Shown here: positions 23,239 through 34,659 of the stretch, piece by piece | Position numbering within the stretch: the stretch's first letter is position 1 | Layout: each line of letters starts with the position of its first letter | Assembly (NCBI RefSeq): GCF_005239225.2 | Contig: NC_133295.1 | Span: 10,416,001-10,480,000 of the forward strand | DNA from: Populus alba | Lineage: Eukaryota > Streptophyta > Magnoliopsida > Malpighiales > Salicaceae | Reading direction: 5' to 3' | Length of the DNA stretch: 64,000 nucleotides | The notes under the pieces: generated by a model | The model's database searches: none | What the model saw: the letters and a program-made list of their open reading frames with translations, nothing else | Told to the model about the DNA's origin: nothing | Position numbers and translations under genes: made by a program

Positions 23239-26200
23239 CTCCTCCTTGCTTGAGGAGCTGCAACCCCAATTCTTTGTCTTAAAAAACTCAAACCTGTTTA
23301 CTAGAAAGTGGTTAGTAAACAGATCAGCCAATTAATTTTCAGACTTGCCAATAAATCAATTTAACTTCACCATTTTTCTGCACCTCACGCAAGAAATAAA
23401 AGCCTTGATATAAAAATGTTTAGTTTTTCCATTGAAAAACTGGATTATTGAATATTGCAATAGCTGCTTGATTGTCAACTGAGATTTCAGTTGCTTTCTA
23501 ATCTTCTCTCCATGTATCGTAAATCATTCGTAATCAATATTTTGTCCTAATCCACGAATGCCATTGATTCAACTACGCTGTGGCTGCAATGGAACTCTTG
23601 CCTCTGCAGATTTTAGATTGAGCCACGATATCTTGCTTCTTAGATAACCATCGAAAATGATCAGCAGAACCTAAGATTAAAATAGAATCCAGGGTACTTC
23701 TCATATCATTAATAAAACCAACCAATTTTCGAAACTATCAGAAAACCATGTCATTCCATTTAAATCTTGAGCACTTCAAAAATTTGACACCCAAACTGCA
23801 TGTTCCTTTGATGTATCTCAGAATTCTTTTAGCTACTTCATATGAATCTTCAGTTTGGACAATGCTGCATGAACCAAGATAATGAAAGACTTGTTTGCAT
23901 AAAAGTATGTCAGGATCTAGTTGCTGTTAAGTACAGCAAGCATCCAATCAAGCTTTCTGAATTTTTCTTCATACTACTCTGGCATGCCATGACTTCTTTT
24001 TTGATTTATCCTTTTGATTCATAGGAGTAGCTGTCGGCTTGCAATTATCCATCTGGAATTTTTCTTCAGAGTATTTCCCCATGAATACTTCTTTTGGCAA
24101 ATGAAAATTTCTTCTATGTTTTTGCATTAATTTCCAATCCCAGAAAAAAACTCATGAGACAAGGTCGGTCATTTCAAATACTTGCATCATATTAGCCTTG
24201 AATTCTGCAACCTCACTGTATTGCTTCCCTGTCACTAAAGATCCATTGAAATAAGTTTGCAGAGATATTATAAAGCACATCATCGTTGAATCTCTTCACA
24301 TAAAGAGTTGCTTCTGACAAACCCTCTTTTGAAAATCCACAGAACTGTCAAATGGTCATCAATACTGCACATAACCAAGCTGCTAGTGCTTGTTCAACCG
24401 ATAGAGAGCTTTCTTTAGTAGATAAACTTTGCTTTCTTTTCCTTGATTCACGAAAACCCAATAAGGTTGCTCAAAACATAAATTTCTTCTTCTTGTAGAA
24501 TTTGCCGTTCAAAAAAAGTTGAATTTAAATCATCTAACACTGGAAGACTTCCAGAGTCTTGCGTTTGCAGCACAGGCAAACAAGAATCGTATGGTGTCCA
24601 TATCCTTGCTACAGTGCAAAATGGTGTTTGAATAATCAACACCATAAATTGAGCATACCCTTTAGCACCAGCCTGGCTTTATACTTGTTTATTGTGGTAT
24701 CTTGTATTTACGTTTAGTTCTGAAAATCCCATCAACTCAAATGTAAATTCTCTTTGCTTGGTGGTCGTCCACAAAGTTCCCATGTGCATCTTGCTCCCAT
24801 CATTCATATTTCCTCCTGCATTGCTTCTTTGCCATTCCTAAGGGATTGTGTTGGCCTTCTTCATAGTTCTGGTTCACAAATAGCCTACATTGCTGGTGAG
24901 AAATATCATCAAGGGATCGTGTGCCTTAACGAATTTGGTTGATGGTGTCATCAAATAATTCATCTTGCAACAAATCAGCGTGACTCTCTTTGTGAATCAT
25001 CAATTGATTCATCCTGTACCTTCATTATATAATAATATGACAGCTGCTACATTTCTTTGTGAATCACCTAGTCTAATTGGTTTTCCTCATGGAAATGCAC
25101 ATCCCTTGTAATAACCATCTTCTGAGTTTGAGGATGATAAACTTTGTATAGCTTTAGACACATACTGTAGCCAACAAAGATTCCTCTGGCATTGCCTTCT
25201 TGTCAAGCTTGTCCCTTTTTATATGTGGGAATATGAACAAAACAAATACTACCAAGATCTTAAGAAAACTTAGTGAAGGTTTGGTTGTCATATACCAAAC
25301 TTCAAAAGGAGTCTTTCTTTTAGTAAATTTTTGTTGGAAGTCGGTTTTTGAAGGAAGATAGTTGTGTTGGCTGCTTTCTTCCCAAAACATCTTTAGCAAA
25401 GTTCTTTTCATGCAGCATGCATCTCATCATCTCCATAATGTTATCGATTTCTCCTTTCACTGACTCCATTGTTTTTGTTCTGCAATGTAAGGGGGCAGTG
25501 AATTGATGTTCAATTGACAGCTTCTTCACAGTAGAGATTGAATTCTGATGAAGTGTATTTTGCTTACCCATTGGTCTGACCGAATGGACTGAATTTTTGC
25601 AATCTGTTTTTTCTCCATATTCTTCTTGAATCGCCAAAAAATTCCAGCTACTTCTCACTTGTATTTCATGAAGAAAATCCAGCACATTCTGGTGAAATCA
25701 TCAATAAAAAGTATATAATATCGACTACCTTTTATTGAAGGTGTGCTAAGTGGACCAGCAACATCTGTATGGATCAACTGAAGTATCTGTGTAGATCTCC
25801 ACATGTTGACTTTGAAATGGTTTTTGTTTTGCTCACCAATTTTTTTTTGACAAGCATTACAATTTGGTAGCACATCAGAAAATGAAGGCACTCCTTTTAC
25901 ACAGCTTCATGCTATTTCATCAAGTTGATTCACTCGTTGTTGATGACAGTGACCCAACCTCTTATGCCATACTTCCATGTCATTTAGTTTTGTGGGAAAG
26001 GCTATGTGCTTTTCCTCCAAATGGTAAAAATGAGAAGCTTTTCTCTATTTTGGCTCTTTCATATTTTTTTCCAACAGCATCAAAAAATATAGCAAGATTG
26101 ATTTTCAGAAATATACTTTTTTCATGCCTTTCTCTATTAATTGTCCAACACTCACAAATTCTGATCTGTATCAGGTACATAAAGAACATCAGAAATGGTT

Positions 26201-27390
26201 TTTTGTACTGAGTTGGTAGTGAGGGCAATTGTTCTTTTCCTTTGCTGCTATACAATCACCATTTTCAATTCTGACCTTTGCAACTTCTAGTTTGCAAATT
26301 TCCCTGAAGAGACTCTATCAAAAGTCATGTGATTTGTGCATCCACTGTCAATTAGCCAGTGATCTGAGGAAGATCCTTTTTTGAACCTTGAAAAAACCTG
26401 TAGCTCAAACTTGTTGATATCATCTTGGATGACACTTGAGCATCTTCATCCTATTTCTGAAAATTTTGTTCTATAGATGATTGCTTCATGTCCCATCTAA
26501 TGACATTTATTGCACTTTGCATCAGGTCTTTTCCAGCACTTGAATGGTGGATGAGCTAACTTGTTGCAGTGTTGACATGGTGGAAAGTTTCTCTTAAGAA
26601 ATTTTCCTTTGTTCTGGAATTGATTGACAATAGGCTTACTACTGTTTGAAACCTGATTCTTCTTGAAGAATTTTTTCTTATCAGGAATTGGATACTTTGC
26701 TTATAAAGCTCCTTTAATACTTGAATCTTGCCTCAATAAGTCGCCTTTGCTCTTGAGTCTGCAAGGAATCAGCATTTATCAATTCTGCCAAGGTAATCTA
26801 AAACAATCCTTTGTATTCTCCAAGGTAGTTAGAGATGCTTCAAAACGTTCAGGCACAGTTACAAGTATTTTCTCTACAATTCTTCTATCAGAGAAGATTG
26901 TGCTTAGTAATCTTACCTTGTTGACAATTCCAAGTAATTTGTCTGAATACTCTTTGATGGTTTCAGAATCCTTCATTCTCTATAGTTCAAATTCTCTTAT
27001 TAGATTAAGACTTTGCATGCCACGAATTTTGTCATCTCCTACATACTCCTTCTTCAAATAATCCCATACATCTTTCGCTGATTAAGAGACATGATCCTTG
27101 TGAAAATTGTTGTTGAAACGGCTGCAAATAGACAAGCCTTTGCTTCGATTTTCTTGTTTTTCTCTCTTTATGAAATTTTTTATTTGAGCTACTGTTGGAT
27201 TATTTGGTAAAGGATGACTTCATATTCTTCTTCAACAGCTTCCCAAAGATCCATCGCCTCCAAATAAGTCTCCATCTTTACAGCCCATAGTTGATAATTT
27301 TCTCCATCAAAGATAGGAGAAGAAATATAAGAGAAACTTGTTTCAGCCTCCATTTCAGGTCCCTTTAAGATAAAATGCTCTGATACCAAT

Positions 27391-27739
27391 TGAAAGTGTT
27401 TGAATGTGTTTGTAAAGAAAATGTATACGAGAAGAAATAAGATAGAAAAAATAAGATAAGAGATAGCAACAGTTGTATTGAATTTATTTAAAAGGAATGA
27501 ATAATTCTGATTGCATACATTCCATGCAATCGTTACACATATATATTCAAAAATAGAATAACAGAATTCCAAATTTATAGCATGAAATCATGATATGATC
27601 TGTTAACATAATAACAGAAAAACTAATTCGTAAAGACTAGGACAATAACTTATTATTAGCATAATAATTAGAAATAACAAAAACAAAAAAATTTGTTGAC
27701 AGATCCTTTTTTGACAGCTTCAGCAAGCAATCTTCAACA
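27391..27739 (-). repeat. 5' LTR of the old Copia element
   Basis: The partner of the LTR at 22904-23238, longer by a 14-bp near-duplication (GATAGAAAAAATAA) around 27441-27455. It is followed, in element orientation, by the tRNA-Met primer site and flanked on the right by GTCTA. Confidence 0.92.
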
Positions 27740-27744
27740 GTCTA

Positions 27745-28085
27745 TGATGCAAATGAATACTCTTTACTGAACAATGATTTTAAAGTGCCCCCCTTTTTCC
27801 CCAGAAAATACTCCTCCTCTGACAGCTATACGGATGATGTTCATGCTGATCAAGCTTCCACCAATGGTTTTAGGATTTGTTGGCGGGAATCTCATCCAAC
27901 ATATCTCTAGCTAGCAGGAGAGAATCCACTCTTGCTTCATGCATCTTTGCGTGCGTCAGTGCTTGCAACTTGTAATTAACAGCGCCAGCCTATAACTAGG
28001 TGAGATCTGCCTTTTCCATCTTTTCTAAATGATATCTTATACTCTGATAATTTCCATATTTTCATTTTCTCTGAGTGACCATTTC
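27745..28085 (-). other. Flank of the old Copia element with an unidentified exon-like stretch
   Basis: On the minus strand, about 27990-27875 reads openly (NYKLQALTHAKMHEARVDSL, then LLLARDMLDEIPANKS and a stop), with a possible AG acceptor just upstream. It may be the last exon of a plant gene or a pseudogene piece. I do not recognise the family. Together with the open stretch on the other side of the element it may be part of one broken gene. Confidence 0.3.
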
Positions 28086-28400
28086 TGGTAAAGAATAATA
28101 TAAAAAATTTCTTAGGATTTTTATTTAACCATTTAAACTATTGGATTGAGATGATTTTTTGACATTGTATTAGAAGTTTTGATGATTAAATGATCACGAG
28201 TTCAAATCTCACAACCCTTATTTTATTTTATAAAAATTAAAGTACAAGATAATATGGGCTTATACAAGTTTCAAGTTTAAAGAACTTTCACTTGAGATGG
28301 TGTATTAGAGAATAATATAAATTATATTCTAAGACCTTACATAACAGTTTAATCTTACATAACAGTTTAACCTATTAAGTTAAGATAATTTTTTTAATAA
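28086..28400 (+). mobile_element. TRIM-like miniature LTR element
   Basis: Two short direct repeats (28086-28164 and 28301-28400) flank a 136-bp core. The repeats share AGAATAATATAAA/AGAATAATATAAATT, a block with CTTAGGATTTTTATTTAACC against CTAAGACCTTACATAACAG, and a GTTAAGATAATTTTTTxA-like end. Right after the first repeat comes TTGTATTAGAAGT, a decayed form of the tRNA-Met primer site TGGTATCAGAGC. Right before the second comes CTTGAGATGG, a decayed polypurine tract. That is the layout of a terminal-repeat retrotransposon in miniature. No TSD was established. Confidence 0.6.
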
Positions 28401-28928
28401 TTTTCTTGTTTTGCTCTTGCTCTTGCTCTTGATTTATGTGATTTATTTCAAGTCTTTTTAAGTCTTAGTAGCGATCATCGAAGAACTGCAAAATCATATA
28501 TTGTAAGATTAACAAAAGCTTAACTGGACTTGACATAATATAAACTCTAATAAAATCAACTGTGTTTTTTCTTCATTTTGAGCTACCATGTCTTATCAAT
28601 TTATCATCAGCTCTAATTGCTTCTCCTTTCATCCTCTCATGTTGCTATATATTTTTAAGAGACTTCAGTAGTGTCTTTGTCTTTGGATGTCAATTGATTT
28701 TAGCACTTCCTGATCTGCTATGTTATAGGTTTGATTAATTTTTTAATATTAAATAAAATATTTTAGATATTGCTATTATTTTTTCTAGTGAAAAAAAGAA
28801 ATTAAACCATGTGAGAATTAATTTGATATAACTTGGTTACTTTGATAAAAAATATAGTTTAACTAAAATAAATATTTAAAATGAGATTTTTTTAATAAAT
28901 ATTGAAAGAATATATTGGATTGATTTGA

Positions 28929-29600
28929 GTCAACCCGAGTCAACCTACTAATCTGTTTGCCAAGTTATGAGATCATGATAACCCTATAGAAAGAAAATCA
29001 AAACATATTACAAAGCTTATTTTCCGATAAACTTAATATTGAATGATGAAATTGAAAAAAAAAACACAGTTAAAAAATAAGCCAAAAAAATAATTCGACT
29101 CAACCTAGGTTAGTTTGTCAAATTCAAGATCCGAATCATGAGACATGTACAGCCTAATAAAGTAAATTAAAACAAACAATAAAGTTTAATTTTCAATCAA
29201 CCTAGTGTTGAAAGATGAAATTAAAAAAAAATCTATTAAAAAAGGAACATGAAAAAACAACTTAAATCAACTAGGGTTAACTTGTTAAAACCGTAATCTA
29301 AGTCATGAAATGGCGACAACGTTATAGAAAGCATACTAAAATAAATCACAACCTCTAATTTTTAATCAATTCAATGTTAGAAGATGAAATTAAAAAGAAA
29401 AAAAATTAGAAAAAAATTAAAAAAAAAACATGAGTTAGTTCGTCAAACTTACAGTCTGAATTACGAGTATGTGATAACCTTATAAAAAATAAATAAATAA
29501 AATATATTAAACTCAATCTAGTAAATTTTTTATTAAAAGATAAAATTAAAATTAAAATTTAAAAAAAAAAAAACTATATAGATTATAAATTTTTGTTTTG
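28929..29600 (+). repeat. Degenerate tandem repeat, about four modules of roughly 165 bp
   Basis: Each module starts with a TCAACC(C/T)-like word and a GTTNNxTTGTCAAAxT block. It continues with a core of the type AATCATGAGA or AAGTCATGAAAT, a AACCCTATAGAAAG-like block, and TTGAATGATGAAATTGAAAA near its end. Module starts are near 28929, 29098, 29270 and 29433. Related modules occur reversed at 14580-15190 and forward at 54530-54830. Confidence 0.65.
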
Positions 29601-31458
29601 TTAAAAATTAATAATGATTCGTGAGAATACGGATGATAACAACTTTTTTCTTTTTTTGGTCACTGTTAATGTTAATTAAAAGCTATCTGCATCAATGCAT
29701 CATTTACCTGGGGATCATCAGCAAGGGTCCTTAAGATGGATTGCCGAGGACGCTGTGAGTGATGCGGCCTACGAGCTAGGGGTGCAGATGATATAGCGCT
29801 ACTCTAATGTATAATTATTGGTTTTTAAAATATTTAAAAACAATTAAAAACATAAAAAAATAATTTAAAACTAAAAAAATAAAAATTTTAAAATAAAAAC
29901 TCATCTGCAATGCAGAACAAAATATAAGGAGGGGACACTTTCATGAAGTTTCATTAAGAAACAGATACTAAGACATTTCGACATTGAGTTAGTTTTTATT
30001 TTTAGCTAGAAGAAAAAATTGTTCGGTTACTTAATACCTTATATATTTCACAGTAAATTTTATATGCAGTTTTATTTTTAAATATTATTTTTATAAAAAT
30101 TAAAATAATATATTTTTTATTTATAAAGACCTGCTTTTTATTTATTTTATATATAAAAATTAATATCATAATAATTTTAACCGTATATATATATATTAAA
30201 CCTATTTTCTTATAAAAAAAATCCACAATTAAAATTATTATTTTTAATTATTTTTTTAATCATAACCATATTTGGGCTATTAATTTGGCTCTATTATACT
30301 CTCACACTACAGTATTATTTTCTAGATAACTTAAGTCCTTTTGCTAAATTGAACCTTTAAGATTAACGGGTCAATGCTTACCAAAAAAAAAAGATTAACG
30401 GGTCAAAATTTGAACGGTAGGTAAAATATTCTATACGACATAGTTTTGCAAAACCTGAACATACAGTTTTAGCTTACTGTTAAAAGTTCGACCGGCAGTT
30501 TTAATAGTTGAATATCTACCGGAAGGACATGATTTGTCTAGAAAATGATAGTCTGAGAATATGATATGACGGTACAAAACATAATTTTAAAAATATGATA
30601 GGCAGGCAACTAGTATGAATGACTAGCGTGGTCACCCAAAGTTTTGGACGACCTAGGTTTCTCGATCAATGACTTTACCTTGTAGTGTTTTACTTTCCTT
30701 TCTTTCTTTTTTTTATAATATTTTTTATCTCTCTCATTTTTTAATAAATAAAGTTACATTACACATATCTTTGTATATTATTCTATTAATTTATTATATG
30801 CTAATTTTACATGTAACACACTTTTTCTATCTTGCACATGCAAGATTTGCAGAATAAGGTGTTATATTTCATCATCAATAGTTATATTTCTTTTATATCT
30901 ACTACTAACTTACATGAAGGATAATAAAAATAAATATACTGATCACACCGGCAATTCAGCTTCTCCTCCAATAACATACCAGGCACAAAACTCATGACAA
31001 CTTGCACCAACCGATGGAATACCTTAGTAGGTTAGTGGCATGATTTCCTCATTCAAAAAGAAATTCTAAGTTAGGTGTATAAATACATATAATCTCACCA
31101 AACACAAACCAATTTTGGATAGAGCTAGGCAAAGACTAAACCTAGATACATATACAACATACTTTTTTCCCCCTATACATCATCTTCTTCTCCTCCATAA
31201 GTACTAGCTTAACCGTTGAATAGTCACTCCACCTAATATTTTCTTTGTGAGGTTTTATAATTAGTTCATCATAGCAGTCAAGTTAAGAATTCAATCCTTA
31301 TTTTAGAACAACCCTAGTAATTCAAGGGTGAAATATGCTATTAAACCCAAATGGTTCTAGGCAGGATAAGCTTCTTGGACAAAACATATTATGGGTAAGT
31401 TTGTTTTGCAAAAAATATATGGAGTTATTTTCTTTGTTTGGATGTATTAAGAAAAATG

Positions 31459-31463
<5 letters not shown>

Positions 31464-31503
<40 letters not shown>
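31464..31503. repeat. (TA)n microsatellite
   Basis: About 20 uninterrupted TA units. Confidence 0.96.
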
Positions 31504-31509
<6 letters not shown>

Positions 31510-31574
31510 TATTTTTCAATTATGGTTTTTTAATGATAGTAATAAGATTAGAGAAATTGCAATGTGTATGATAA

Positions 31575-31930
31575 AGTTAGTGGTGATGGTGATAGTTATG
31601 ATAATAGTATTAATGATTGTAATATTATGATACCATTAATGTTGGTGGTAATGAAATAGTTATAAAATGATGGTTATTGTAATAATAGTGAAAATAAAAA
31701 TAATAATGAAATGATGTTTACTTTAATAGCAAGTAGTGGAGGCGACAACAATCGTGGTGATTGTTGTTATGGTTGTAGTGGTGTTACCAAATTATGGGAG
31801 GATGATGATAAAATGATAATTATATTGATAATAAAATGGTAGTCAGTTGTGGGTGGCATGGTGATGGTGATGATAATAGGGTGATTGTTGGTGATGATGA
31901 TGAAATGTATGAGGTGATTATAAAATGATA
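31575..31930. repeat. Degenerate GAT/GGT-rich simple-sequence tract
   Basis: Words such as GTGATGGTGATAGTTATGAT, GGTGGTAATG and GGTGATGATGATGAAATG recur over 350 bp with strong strand asymmetry (G and T on the plus strand, few C). This looks like a decayed trinucleotide minisatellite. No reading frame stays open throughout. Confidence 0.6.
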
Positions 31931-33129
31931 GATGTAATGGTTTTGAATATCAAGTTGATAATGCCAAGGAAAAATATGTTTTGTTTTTAAGTTAAAATAT
32001 TTTCTTCTAAATTAGCAGCATTCAAAAATTGATTAGAAAATACTTTCTATTAATTTATGTTTTAGTGTTTGTTTCGTATTGAAAAAAGAAAAAAATATTT
32101 TTATAAAAAACATTTTTATATTATAACTAGAAAAGCTTTACCCCTTAGTGGACCATTCTGGCTCGATCGAATTAGTTAGGGTTTAGTAGACTTCTAGATA
32201 TCGGGGTTTAGACAAAAATAAATAAAAAAAAATAACTCTAAAGTCATTAAACTCTATATTAATAGCAATTTACTCATTTGAGAAACAAATACAAATTGAT
32301 AGTTAGTACTTGGAATTTTTTCACCTTTCAATTTGATTAAAAAAAATCATCTTTTATTTTATTAAAATCATTCAAGAATTTTTTTTAATAACAATTAACA
32401 CTAATTCTAATATTGAAGCAAAAAAATATATAATAATTTTTTAACAGTAAAATACAAATACAAATACAAATACAAATTAAAAAATAAAGTGAAATTACCT
32501 TAATCCTTATATGGTTTAGTTATGTTTCTTACTTTATTTTTATTTTTTTTTCAGAAATTACGGTTTACATTTAGAATGAAAACAATTTTTACAATTATAT
32601 AGCCGTTAACAACAAAAAAACTCAATAAAATAATTTAAATTATTTATAAGATTATCATTATATTCTAATTAATGATTAAAAATCCTTTAAGTGTTAAAAT
32701 TATCACCGATTCTCTCTTACCCCTTCTTCTCTCACACCTAGCTGCCGTTATTTTTCCTCTTTTTTTTCTTTATCACCGACCCCATCATTATTACCAACCA
32801 AACCTCATCTCTTTTAGTGGTTAATGCAACCAACAATAATATCACTTTTCATGTTCTGCTAATGATCATCATTGGGAGAGCTGTTGTGATTTTTTTCGAG
32901 GAATAGTGTTATATTAGTTTGAGACTAGGATTTACACTCTCAACATGTGATTTCATTATGCCTCGGGTTGTGCTCTCGTTTTGGTCTAACCAAAATTTAG
33001 ATTTTTCCTATTCCTTTTTAGTTTGCATGCAAGGCCTTTTCTTTTAGTTTTCCTATTACTATCATAGTGCATTGATGGATTTTTGCTAGGGTTTTTTTTG
33101 TTTTTCCTTTCTTTTGTTTCTTAGGTTAT

Positions 33130-34290
33130 TAGACACCACACTAGTTACATGCCACTCAGCTAGCACCAAGCAACAACTTGCAACAAGATCTGCACACCAG
33201 CTGCTTGCCACTCAGCAAGCACCAAGCAACAACCTGCAACAAGATTTGTAAATGCAACAGAATAAATCCTTTGTATTCTTTCTCCTTTATGTTTTCCTTT
33301 TCCTTATTTAGCTGAAAGCATTTCTGTTATAAGAGTATAGGACAAAATAGTTTGTTATGGTTTTTTTATATTGAGTTGTGTATAAATACATCAGTGTTCT
33401 CTGCAAATCACAAGAACAAAGTGTGAAATAATAAGTAATTCACTACATCATTTTTTTCCTTTATGTAAAAGTTTTCTTCTTTGATATTTTCATATCTTCT
33501 TCAGTTTCTTTCATGGTATCAGAGCTCTAGACAGCAATACTCATGAAGGATTCATCAGAAAATCAATCTTCACCATATATATCACATATACCACATAACC
33601 CATCAACTCACTTAGATATTAACCCAAACACCAACTATGCAATAACCACTCATCAACATTTAAACCTTAACAATCCTAGCAACCCCTTTCGGTTAGACAC
33701 CGAAGACAACCCAACCATAATTCTGGTAACATGCTTACTTAATGGCGACAACTACGTAACTCGGTCTCGTGCGATGTAAAGAGCTCTTCATGCCAAAAAC
33801 AAATTGATATTTATTACAGTAACCATCAACCTACAAACTGACCAAGAAAACCCTCCTTTTGATTTGTTTGAACGATGTAATGATATGGCGGTTTTATGGC
33901 TTCATAACTCTATCATCACCTCTATCAAATCTAGCATAACATTTGTTGACAATGCTCAAGATTTTTGGCTTGATTTGCAAGATCGATTTTCCCATCAAAA
34001 TAGCCCACGCATTTACCATCTGAAGAAAACTTTAGCTAATCTCTCACAAGAAAATGATATTGTAAGTGTTTACTATGGTAAGCTAAAGACTCTTTGGGAT
34101 GAAACATTAATCTATGACCTTATTCCACCTTGTAATTGTGTTGCTATGAAAATCATATCTCATTGTTATTAGCAAGAATGTGTGTTTCAATTTTTAATGG
34201 GTTTAAATGACTCTTATTCTCCTATAGCTTCTGGGACATCAAGCTCATTGTCATTAGTGTTTACTTGGGACATCAAATCACATTAGTTTA
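33130..34290 (+). mobile_element. Truncated Copia element: 5' LTR part and gag
   Basis: A primer site TGGTATCAGAGC at 33514-33525 follows directly on a sequence ending TTTCTTTCA, the 3' end of an LTR that contains a TATA-like TATAAATACA at about 33380-33390. The gag reading starts at the ATG 33543 and runs with breaks to about 34230. It shows LNGDNYVTRSRAM, a stop, LHAKNKLIF, AQDFWLDLQDRFSHQNSPRI and LKTLWDETLIYDLIPPCNC, then FQFLMGLNDSYS. These match, domain for domain, the Gag of the intact element at 47989-53291 (a related lineage), but protease, integrase and RT are missing. The LTR contains a direct duplication of CCACTCAGC(T/A)AGCACCAAG with its AACAAC(T/C)TGCAACAAGAT sequel at 33152-33250. 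The left end is not defined. Confidence 0.75.
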
Positions 34291-34324
34291 ATTCCCACAT
34301 GATTTGATATATTGAAGTCTTAGT

Positions 34325-34505
34325 GTCTATTTGACATTGTGGTTCAACTATGTTTTTGAAAAATTTTGAATTTTTTAGCTTTAAATTAAATATTCTATAT
34401 TTTTGAATCGTTTTAATATGTTAATGTTAAAAATATATTTTTTTTAAAAAATAAAAATATATTATTTTAATATATTTTCAAACAAAAACTACAAACAACA
34501 TTAAC
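34325..34505. repeat. AT-rich MITE-like repeat
   Basis: It begins GTCTATTTGACATTGTGGTT and ends CAAACAAAAACTACAAACAA, and contains the core AAATATATTATTTTAATATA. The same family occurs at 9795-10135, 12880-13260 and 15642-15860. It lies immediately after the truncated Copia gag and may mark its break. Confidence 0.5.
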
Positions 34506-34659
34506 TCCATTCCCAAAAATCACTTATAGTCATTTTATTAAGTGCACATTTTAAATTTTAAATTCATCATCAAAATTATTTTTGCTGCTAAAGAATAATC
34601 ACCTTGACAACGATTGCATATTTTTTTAGCATTAAGGAAAGTATTTGAATTTTAAGAAT

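Larger units (their letters stand above)
22904..27739 (-). mobile_element. Old Copia LTR retrotransposon, decayed
   Basis: A complete but dead Ty1/Copia element, flanked by the 5-bp duplication GTCTA (22899-22903 and 27740-27744). LTRs are 22904-23238 and 27391-27739. On the minus strand the primer site TGGTATCAGAGC (27389-27378) follows the 5' LTR, matching the initiator tRNA-Met 3' end. A purine tract, AAGCAAGGAGGAG, precedes the 3' LTR. Remnants appear in the usual order: Gag (IFDGENYQLWAVKMETYL) near 27200-27350, a zinc knuckle CQHCNKLAHPPFKC near 26550, protease (WLIDSGCTNHMTF) near 26330, integrase (HTDVAGPLSTP; IDDFTRMCW) at 25655-25891, and the RT region (STFFERQILQEEEIYV) near 24500. 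Frameshifts and stops break every domain. The LTRs differ at roughly 19 positions by eye plus a 14-bp insertion. Confidence 0.93.
29600..33120. other. Intergenic DNA, no gene seen
   Basis: The stretch is mostly AT-rich. It includes a GC-richer fragment at 29680-29800, a pure AT tract at 31464-31503 and a GAT-rich degenerate simple-sequence zone at 31575-31930. Open frames are short and without family similarity. Confidence 0.5.
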
